A stretch of 11,954 nucleotides of DNA from Ignavibacteriaceae bacterium (lineage in GTDB: Bacteria; Bacteroidota; Ignavibacteria; Ignavibacteriales; Ignavibacteriaceae), in contig JAIOIM010000277.1 of NCBI GenBank assembly GCA_019912505.1, forward strand, positions 1 through 11,954. Direction: 5' to 3'. Below the pieces are notes generated by a model. It did no database searches, had not been told where the DNA came from, and saw only the letters and a list, made by a program, of their open reading frames with translations. Below are positions 1 through 6,028 of this stretch, one piece after another. The translations under genes were made by a program, and so were the position numbers. The first letter of the stretch is position 1, and the number at the start of each line of letters is the position of its first letter.

Positions 1-2594
1 ACATCCAGCAACTTGGCGGCTATTTTGCTTACCGGGGCGGAGAGGCTGTTTTTTATTATATCGAAAAAAAATATGGTAAAGAAAAAATCGGCGAACTTAT
101 CAATAAAATAAAAAGCACCGGCAACGTGGATGAGGGCTTCAAAGCGGCTATTGGAATTGATTTAAAAGAATTAAATGAAAGATGGAAAAAGGATATTAAA
201 AAAACCTTCTGGCCTGATATAGCAAAAAGAAATGACCCTGATGAATTTGCAAAAAGACTAACCGACCACCGTGAAGACGGCGGCTTTTATAACACAAGTC
301 CGGCTATTTCACCGCAGGGTGATAAAATTGCGTTTATATCAAACCGCGATTATTATTTTGATGTTTATATAATGAACGCAACCGATGGCAAAATTATAAA
401 AAAACTTGTGAAAGGCAATCGTACAAACAACTTTGAAGAGCTTAATATTCTTACACCTGGTTTAAGCTGGTCGCCGGATGGAACTCGTATTGCCCTATCG
501 GCAAAAAGCGGCGGGTACGATGTAATCTATTTAATTGATGTTGATACTGAAGATTACGAAGTGTTACCGGTTCAGTTAGATGCAATTGAGAGCGTAATGT
601 GGTCGCCCGATGGAAAAAATATCGCTTTTATAGGACAGACGCCGAGACAATCCGATATATATCTTTTTAATTTAGATGAAAAAAATCTTACAAATTTAAC
701 GAGTGACCTATTCACCGATGCTTCACCTGCGTGGGCACCCGATGGTAAAAAATTGTACTTCTCATCGGACAGAACAGACGAACTAACAACAAAGGTTATG
801 CCTGATAGCTTTAAGTTTTATAACCACGATTATCATCAGCTCGATTTGTATTCTATAGATATAAGCTCAAAAAAAATTGATAGAATTACAGATCTTCCGT
901 TAAGCGATGAAACCTCGCCAGTAGTTGATGCTGCCGGGGAAGAAATTTTGTACATCTCAGATGCTAACGGAATAAATAATATTTATAAAAGAAAAGTTTT
1001 AATTTCAGATAAGGACACTGTTAAAACTTTAACCGAGTTCCCGGCTATACCGGTTACTAATTCGCTTAATGGTTTGTATCAAATTTCTGTTTCGGCTGAC
1101 GGTAAAAAATTAGTTTTTTCAAGTTTGTACCAATCGGCATTCAATATCTTTTTGTTAACAAATCCTTTTGAGCTTTCGCCCGGAATTTCGCAGCTTGAGC
1201 CTACTATTTATATACAAAATTTGAAAAATAAAGGAAGCCGCAAGGGCGGGCTATTTGAAGAAAAAGAAATTAGCGAAACACAAAAAGATTCAACAAAATC
1301 AAACGATGTTCAGTTTTATACAGGCAGCTTTGTAGATTCATCCGCCGCCCCCGGTGATTCAATAAAAGTTGATTTTCATAATTATGTTTTTGGTGATAAC
1401 TCTAAAATTGGCGGCGATACAATAAATGTAAAAGATAGTCTGTTTACTCCAACTGACAATTTAGACGAAAACGGTAACTTTAAAGTTAACCGCTACAAAA
1501 TTACTTTTTCGCCCGATTTGATTTACGCCAATGCCGGTTACAGTTCCCTTTACGGACTGCTCGGAACAACAGTTATTTCATTTAGCGATATTCTCGGCAA
1601 TCATAAACTTATTGGCGTAACCAGCCTGCAAGTGGATTTAAAAAACAGTGATTACGGTTTGGCATATCAGTACCTGCCGGGACGGATAAATTTTGGCGTT
1701 GAAGGTTTTCACACAGCCAGATTTATATTTCTTTCAAGAGGCAACCGCTCTAATTTGTTCCGTTACAGAAATTACGGCGCTATCATATCGGCAAGCTACC
1801 CCCTAAGTAAATTTAATAGATTTGATGCAGGCTTAAGTTGGTTAAATGTTTCTCAGGAAAATCTAGATTCGCCCAGTGAACCAACCGACAAAGTTAACTA
1901 CTTAATACCAACATTAAGTTTTGTGCATGATAATGTTTTGTGGGGTTATACCTCTCCTGCTGATGGCTCCCGTTACCGTTTTGATTTTATGGGCAACCCC
2001 GGTATACTTGGTAAAAAAAATACATTTTATTCGTTCCTCGGAGATTACAGAAATTATTTTCTTTTCTGGGGCGATTATTCTTTTGCTTTTAGATTATCCG
2101 GTGCTTACTCGGGCGGACTTACACCACAGCGGTTTTTTATCGGCGGAATTGAAAACTGGATAAATAGAAATTTTGCTAATACAAACATCCCATTAGAGTC
2201 GGCTGCTGATTTTGCATTTTTAACTCCCGGACTTCCGCTTAGAGGTTTTGATTACGCACAGCAAATAGGAACCCGTTACGGCTTGATGAATATGGAACTC
2301 CGTTTTCCGCTTATCCGCTATCTTGTTACAGGTGCGTTACCTATTTTATTTAGTAATATTCTCGGCACTGCCTTTATTGATATGGGAAGCGCGTGGACTA
2401 AAAATGAGCAGCTTCAACTGTTCAACAAAAACGAAAACGGAAAAATTGTAACTAAAGACTTGTTGATGGGTACGGGCTTCGGCGCACGAGTGTACCTTCT
2501 TTATTTTTTGGTAAGGTTTGATGTAGCTTGGGCTTATAATCTGCATCATTTTTCACAGCCGAAATTTTATATATCACTCGGAGCGGATTTCTAA
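1..2594 (+). CDS. Outer-membrane fusion protein: peptidase-MA-like end, TolB-type propeller, Omp85/BamA-like barrel (5' partial)
   Basis: The reading frame is open from base 3, so the gene starts left of the window and the GTG at 126 is only an internal codon. About 863 residues are visible. Residues 1-75 (IQQLGGYFAYRGGEAV, then a Lys/Glu-rich helical part ending in LNERWKKD) look like the end of a peptidase-MA-like domain; its zinc motif would lie upstream. Residues ~95-390 hold at least six PD40/WD40-like blades with the S-P-D-G-x-x-I-A-F pattern (for example LSWSPDGTRIAL, VMWSPDGKNIAF, PAWAPDGKKLYF). A polar linker follows, and residues ~500-863 form a beta barrel of the bacterial surface antigen/Omp85 class: an R-G-F motif at 747-749, an FIDMGSAW strand, and a last strand FYISLGADF ending in Phe, the outer-membrane beta signal. 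It should sit in the outer membrane with the propeller in the periplasm. Function is unknown; roles in secretion, assembly or proteolysis are inference. It converges on the FmdB gene with a 32-base gap and no visible terminator. Confidence 0.85.
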   Translation, partial: IQQLGGYFAYRGGEAVFYYIEKKYGKEKIGELINKIKSTGNVDEGFKAAIGIDLKELNERWKKDIKKTFWPDIAKRNDPDEFAKRLTDHREDGGFYNTSPAISPQGDKIAFISNRDYYFDVYIMNATDGKIIKKLVKGNRTNNFEELNILTPGLSWSPDGTRIALSAKSGGYDVIYLIDVDTEDYEVLPVQLDAIESVMWSPDGKNIAFIGQTPRQSDIYLFNLDEKNLTNLTSDLFTDASPAWAPDGKKLYFSSDRTDELTTKVMPDSFKFYNHDYHQLDLYSIDISSKKIDRITDLPLSDETSPVVDAAGEEILYISDANGINNIYKRKVLISDKDTVKTLTEFPAIPVTNSLNGLYQISVSADGKKLVFSSLYQSAFNIFLLTNPFELSPGISQLEPTIYIQNLKNKGSRKGGLFEEKEISETQKDSTKSNDVQFYTGSFVDSSAAPGDSIKVDFHNYVFGDNSKIGGDTINVKDSLFTPTDNLDENGNFKVNRYKITFSPDLIYANAGYSSLYGLLGTTVISFSDILGNHKLIGVTSLQVDLKNSDYGLAYQYLPGRINFGVEGFHTARFIFLSRGNRSNLFRYRNYGAIISASYPLSKFNRFDAGLSWLNVSQENLDSPSEPTDKVNYLIPTLSFVHDNVLWGYTSPADGSRYRFDFMGNPGILGKKNTFYSFLGDYRNYFLFWGDYSFAFRLSGAYSGGLTPQRFFIGGIENWINRNFANTNIPLESAADFAFLTPGLPLRGFDYAQQIGTRYGLMNMELRFPLIRYLVTGALPILFSNILGTAFIDMGSAWTKNEQLQLFNKNENGKIVTKDLLMGTGFGARVYLLYFLVRFDVAWAYNLHHFSQPKFYISLGADF

Positions 2595-2626
2595 AAACAG
2601 CAATCTTCTATTATCTAAAAATTACG

Positions 2627-2902
2627 CTACCCAGCTTTTTTATCGGTCGGTTTTTCAGAAACCGGAGGCTTAGTACTTTCTGATTTTTCTTTTTTTTCGG
2701 CAGTGCTATTTTTGGTGGAAGAATTTTTATAATCGGTTTGATAAAACCCGGTGCCTTTAAATATCGGGCCTGCTCCGGCACCAATCAATCTTTTTACTTC
2801 GCCTGAACATTTGGGACATTTTTTTATCGGTTCTGCTGTCATCGACTGAAACAATTCAAATCTATCATTACAACTCAAACATTTATATTCATAGGTCGGC
2901 AT
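2627..2902 (-). CDS. FmdB-family zinc-ribbon protein
   Basis: This 91-residue protein begins MPTYEYKC, the hallmark of the FmdB putative regulatory domain (CxxC_CxxC_SSSS family). Two Cys pairs, C8/C11 and C29/C32, form a single zinc ribbon over residues 1-42, followed by the usual Gly-rich stretch and a GxGFYQTDYK motif at about 52-59. The tail (60-91) is rich in Lys, Ser, Thr and Glu and probably disordered. On the minus strand an AAGGA Shine-Dalgarno (2909-2913) sits 6 bases before the ATG, supporting the start. Despite the family name (from a formamidase operon) its role is not established; family members are small, widespread and often stand alone, as here. It is transcribed divergently from the lipoprotein gene. 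Confidence 0.88.
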   Translation of the reverse strand: MPTYEYKCLSCNDRFELFQSMTAEPIKKCPKCSGEVKRLIGAGAGPIFKGTGFYQTDYKNSSTKNSTAEKKEKSESTKPPVSEKPTDKKAG

Positions 2903-2969
2903 TTACTGTCCTTAAAAATTTAGGTAACAATAATAATGAAAAAATTGTTTTTTTTCTATAACTTTGGTT

Positions 2970-2986
2970 CGTGTATATTTAACACG
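2970..2986. repeat. Short inverted repeat overlapping a possible -10 box
   Basis: CGTGT (2970-2974) and ACACG (2982-2986) form perfect 5-bp arms around a 7-base AT-only spacer. The repeat covers TATATT at 2974-2979, which could be the -10 box of the lipoprotein gene, with a start site about 45 bases before its GTG. An operator role is inference; arms this short also occur by chance. A TAACTTTG at 2959-2966 matches the Bacteroidetes -7 consensus but has no correctly spaced upstream TTG. Confidence 0.3.
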
Positions 2987-3032
2987 TTTCATTTACAAAA
3001 TTTTGTCACTAAACCCCGATGGAAATAAATTT

Positions 3033-3692
3033 GTGAAAAAGCTACTGCTTATTTCCTTTTTTGCTGTTGTAATCAGCGGATGTTTAAATTACAACCAGCA
3101 TATCTATTTGTATCCTGATGGTTCGGGTAAAATGAGTGTTGAATATTGGATGCCGCTGCCAGATAGCACCGGCGCACCGTTTTTAGCCCGTTTAGGGTTG
3201 TTTGATGCAGACTCTATCCGAAATGAATTTTCTTCCCCGCACAGTACAATTGAAAATATAAAGATTTTTTCTGATTCCACCGACAGCACTATTCACGCTG
3301 CAATAGATTTGTCTTTTGTACATATTGATTCATTAAATGAAACCATGGCGTTTAGTGATGCTGATTTTTCATTAAAAGATGGTGCCGAAGGGCAAAAAAT
3401 TTTCTCCCAGTTTATTCCTCCTATTGCAACCGGATTCGGAATTGACGGGTCGAAATATTTCGTAAAGTATATTTATACCGTCTCCGGCGAAATTATTACA
3501 CACAACGCTCATAAAGAAAAAAAACAAACTTTAACGTGGAATTATTCCCTTTCTGAGATAGGAAGCGGAAAAACCATATCGTTTACATTTCGCCCGTTTA
3601 AATTAAAAGAAACACCTTACTGGATATTTTTTCTTTCCGGGGCTGTGTTATTAATTGTAATTTTCTTTCTGTTTAGAAAAAAGAAAGATTAA
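3033..3692 (+). CDS. Putative lipoprotein with a C-terminal membrane helix
   Basis: I place the start at GTG 3033, not at the upstream in-frame TTG (2964), because it gives a textbook lipoprotein signal: MKKLLLISFFAVVISGC with lipobox ISG|C and Cys at residue 17. A weak GGA lies about 10 bases upstream. The product is 219 residues. After the Cys comes NYNQHIYLYPDGSGKMSVEYW, beta-rich with an aromatic-DG-SG turn, then an extracytoplasmic domain of about 150 residues. Near the end there is a clear transmembrane helix (roughly WIFFLSGAVLLIVIFFLF) followed by RKKKD, which by the positive-inside rule would be cytoplasmic. A lipobox, a D-G strand and a C-terminal helix recall LppM/DUF3153-type proteins, but similarity is not certain and I assign no function. 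If the helix stays in the inner membrane, the protein is anchored there at both ends. No terminator follows it before the prs promoter. Confidence 0.75.
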   Translation: MKKLLLISFFAVVISGCLNYNQHIYLYPDGSGKMSVEYWMPLPDSTGAPFLARLGLFDADSIRNEFSSPHSTIENIKIFSDSTDSTIHAAIDLSFVHIDSLNETMAFSDADFSLKDGAEGQKIFSQFIPPIATGFGIDGSKYFVKYIYTVSGEIITHNAHKEKKQTLTWNYSLSEIGSGKTISFTFRPFKLKETPYWIFFLSGAVLLIVIFFLFRKKKD

Positions 3693-3719
3693 TAGGGTAA
3701 TTTGTAGATGTTACTTTTA

Positions 3720-3748
3720 TTGACTTACCAGAGGGATTTATTTATATT
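3720..3748 (+). promoter_or_regulatory. Sigma70-like promoter for the prs operon
   Basis: TTGACT (3720-3725) and TATATT (3743-3748) are separated by exactly 17 bases, close to the consensus for housekeeping sigma factors. Transcription would start near 3755, giving a leader of about 40 bases before prs. A second perfect -10 hexamer, TATAAT, lies at 3762-3767 without a convincing -35 box. This is the only strong promoter seen upstream of the eight-gene run, so it may drive a good part of it. Confidence 0.6.
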
Positions 3749-3779
3749 TCGTCTCTTTTTTTATAATGTGTTGACGAAA
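3747..3779. repeat. Inverted repeat flanking TATAAT upstream of prs
   Basis: TTTCGTC (3747-3753) and GACGAAA (3773-3779) are perfect 7-bp arms separated by 19 bases. The spacer contains the TATAAT hexamer at 3762-3767, and the left arm overlaps the end of the 3743-3748 -10 box. It could be a regulator site over the promoter, or a hairpin at the 5' end of the prs mRNA. Function is inferred; the symmetry is directly visible. Confidence 0.4.
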
Positions 3780-3794
3780 ATTTTACAATCTTAA

Positions 3795-4742
3795 ATGGCA
3801 ATTACCGATTTTAAAATATTTTCTGGTGGTTCCAACCGACCCCTGGCTGAGAAAATAGCCCGTAAACTTGATAGACCGCTCGGCGCATTAGAATTAAAAA
3901 GATTTAGCGATGGCGAAATTTGGGTTAAATATGGCGAAAACATCCGCGGCTCGGAAGTTTTTATAATTCAACCTACAAATCCTCCCGGCGATAATTTGAT
4001 GGAACTGCTGATAATGATTGATGCAGCAAAACGTGCTTCGGCAAAAAGTATTACTGCTGTAATTCCCTATTTTGGTTATGCGCGGCAGGATAGAAAAGAT
4101 CAGCCTAGAGTATCAATTACGGCTAAGCTTATGGCAAACTTGCTTACTGTTTCCGGCGCCGACAGAGTAATTACAATGGATTTACACGCTGCCCAGATAC
4201 AGGGCTTTTTCGACATTCCATTCGATCATTTATATGCCTCTTCAATTTTTGTGTCGCTATTTGCAAACATCAGCGAAAATTTAGTGGTTGTATCGCCTGA
4301 TGTTGGCGGAATAAAAATAGCTCGGTCTTACGCAAAAAAGCTAAACGCAGGTTTGGTGGTTATAGATAAAAGACGTCCGAAACAAAATATTGCCGAAGTT
4401 GTAAACATCATCGGGTCGGTTGAAGATAGAGATGTTTTAATTGTTGATGATTTGATAGATACTGGGGGCACTTTTGTTGCGGCAATAGAAGCTTTGAAAT
4501 TAAATGGGGCTAAAAATATATATGGAGCAATTACGCATCCATTGCTCTCTGGTACAGCCATAGAGCGGGTGCAAAGTTCACAGCTTACAAAGCTGTATGT
4601 TATGGATTCAATAGATTTTAGACCTGAGGGAAAAACTGACAAAATAGTTGTTGCCTCGGCGTCAGATTTATTTGCCGAAGCAATTCGCCGGACATTCAAT
4701 AATGAGTCAATTAGCTCATTATTTGATATTGATAAAGGATAA
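3795..4742 (+). CDS. prs: Ribose-phosphate pyrophosphokinase (PRPP synthetase)
   Basis: The enzyme makes 5-phosphoribosyl-1-pyrophosphate from ribose 5-phosphate and ATP in the cytoplasm, feeding purine, pyrimidine, NAD, His and Trp synthesis. At 315 residues it has the normal class I length. Visible motifs are the N-terminal FSGGSNRPLAEKIA, RFSDGEIWV (36-44), the flexible loop YFGYARQDRK (92-101), the divalent-metal/ATP site DLHAAQIQGFFDIP (129-142, with H131), and the PRPP loop VLIVDDLIDTGGT (214-226). It ends in the usual ES(I/V)SSLF motif. The ATG at 3795 fits the family N-terminus, but there is no recognisable Shine-Dalgarno, unlike most other genes here; the leader before it is AT-rich. 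It is first in the run and lies 20 bases before rplY, an arrangement common across bacteria. Confidence 0.97.
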   Translation: MAITDFKIFSGGSNRPLAEKIARKLDRPLGALELKRFSDGEIWVKYGENIRGSEVFIIQPTNPPGDNLMELLIMIDAAKRASAKSITAVIPYFGYARQDRKDQPRVSITAKLMANLLTVSGADRVITMDLHAAQIQGFFDIPFDHLYASSIFVSLFANISENLVVVSPDVGGIKIARSYAKKLNAGLVVIDKRRPKQNIAEVVNIIGSVEDRDVLIVDDLIDTGGTFVAAIEALKLNGAKNIYGAITHPLLSGTAIERVQSSQLTKLYVMDSIDFRPEGKTDKIVVASASDLFAEAIRRTFNNESISSLFDIDKG

Positions 4743-4762
4743 TATTAGTTACTGGAGATAAA

Positions 4763-5398
4763 ATGGAAAAAGTAGTATTAAAAGCAAACGAGAGAAAAAT
4801 TGGCACAAAGGGCGACCTGACCGAATTAAGAAAAAATGGACGCGTACCCGGTGTATTTTATGGAAGACACGATAAACCAATTTCCGTTGATGTTACCGAG
4901 AAGGCACTAAAACCGTTAGTATTCACATCCCAAGCTCATCTAATTTCGTTAGAGCTTGAGGGCGCAGGAGTTCATGATTGTGTAATGAAGGATATTCAAT
5001 TCGATCCTCTTACGGATAGAGTTGTTCATTTCGATTTATACGCACTTACTGTGGGTGAAAAAATTCAACTTCAAGTTCCTGTACAGATCCGTGGAGCTGC
5101 AGTGGGCGTAAAAGACGGCGGAATGTTACAACATCTGCTTTACAAAGTTGAAATTGAATGCTTCCCAAAAGACATGCCTCGCTACCTTGATGTAGACATT
5201 ACAAATTTAAATATCGGAGATGCCATTCATGCCGGCTCCCTTAGTTTTGAGAATATTACAATACTAAGCCCTGAGGATGCAGTTATTGTATCTGTAGTTG
5301 CTCCTAAGGGAGAAAAAACAGCAGATGAAGGCGAAGAGGATGATGAAACTGCCCAGCCTGTTGTTATAGGAAAAGGTAAATCGGAAGAAGAAGAATAA
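4763..5398 (+). CDS. rplY: Large ribosomal subunit protein bL25, long (CTC/TL5) form
   Basis: bL25 binds 5S rRNA in the central protuberance of the 50S subunit. This 211-residue protein is the two-domain CTC/TL5 form rather than the ~94-residue E. coli form. The 5S-binding domain spans about 1-93, with GRVPGVFYG at 26-34 and KDIQFDPLTDRVVHFDLY at 76-93. The second domain (about 97-182) has the typical GVKDGGMLQHLLYKVEIE stretch at 115-132 and ends ILSPEDAVIVSVVAP. The tail from ~183 is acidic (EGEEDDE, SEEEE) and probably disordered. GGAG at 4754-4757, 5 bases before the ATG, supports the start. It lies between prs and pth, a widely kept arrangement. Confidence 0.95.
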   Translation: MEKVVLKANERKIGTKGDLTELRKNGRVPGVFYGRHDKPISVDVTEKALKPLVFTSQAHLISLELEGAGVHDCVMKDIQFDPLTDRVVHFDLYALTVGEKIQLQVPVQIRGAAVGVKDGGMLQHLLYKVEIECFPKDMPRYLDVDITNLNIGDAIHAGSLSFENITILSPEDAVIVSVVAPKGEKTADEGEEDDETAQPVVIGKGKSEEEE

Positions 5399-5413
5399 GA
5401 GAATCTTCTTTTT

Positions 5414-5986
5414 GTGCGAATAATTATAGGCATTGGAAACCCCGACCGGCGTTATGCGTTTACGCGTCATAATGCCGGTTTTATGCTTTTAGATTATATT
5501 GCCGAAAAAAAATCTTTAACTTTTTCGCCCGGTAAAGGGGATTATTTTTTTACCGAAGCAAATTTTAACGGAAACATTGTGCTTCTGGTAAAACCCACTA
5601 CTTTTGTTAACAATAGCGGCTTAGCTGCTTTACAAATTCTGCGGGATAATAATTTATCACCCAAAGATATGTTAGTTGTTTATGATGATATCAATTTGGA
5701 AACTGCCCGGATCAGAGTTAGAACTTCCGGCGGAGATGGGGGGCATAACGGCATTAGTTCTATTATTTATCACCTTGCGTCAAGCAATTTTCCAAGAATC
5801 CGAATTGGAATTGGAAACAACTTTTCAAAAGGTGAAATGGCTGAATATGTGCTCTCCGATTTTACAGAAGAGGAATTTGAACTGATAAAAAAGACTTTTA
5901 ACGAAGCCGAACTACTTATCGGTGAGTTTGCAGCTAATGGGCTTATTAAACTCATGGACGCTAATAGCAAATTGTCGAATAAATAA
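5414..5986 (+). CDS. pth: Peptidyl-tRNA hydrolase
   Basis: Pth cleaves the ester bond of peptidyl-tRNAs that drop off ribosomes, recycling tRNA in the cytoplasm. The protein has 190 residues, normal for the bacterial family. Active-site features are visible: N9 in GIGNP, catalytic H19 in TRHNAGF, N66 in TTFVNNSG, D92 in VVYDDINL, and N112 in GGDGGHNGISS, followed by FPRIRIGIG at 126-134. The start is GTG 5414, which gives the family-typical MRIIIGIGNPxxxY end; only a weak AAGAGA precedes it, overlapping the rplY stop. The gap from rplY is 15 bases, suggesting translational coupling. Confidence 0.96.
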   Translation: MRIIIGIGNPDRRYAFTRHNAGFMLLDYIAEKKSLTFSPGKGDYFFTEANFNGNIVLLVKPTTFVNNSGLAALQILRDNNLSPKDMLVVYDDINLETARIRVRTSGGDGGHNGISSIIYHLASSNFPRIRIGIGNNFSKGEMAEYVLSDFTEEEFELIKKTFNEAELLIGEFAANGLIKLMDANSKLSNK

Positions 5987-6028
5987 TAAATCGTGTTATA
6001 AACTAATTTACGGAGTCGAGGAGTAGAT

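Noticed and set aside
126..2594. Complete gene starting at GTG 126
   Set aside because: The frame stays open to base 3 and the upstream residues continue the conserved peptidase-MA-like segment, so the start is left of the window.
2959..2966. TAACTTTG as a Bacteroidetes-type promoter
   Set aside because: The only nearby upstream TTG (2945-2947) is 11 bases away instead of about 19, so the pair does not fit.
2964..3032. TTG 2964 as start of the lipoprotein gene
   Set aside because: It adds 23 residues ahead of a clean signal peptide, overlaps the possible promoter elements and has no Shine-Dalgarno.
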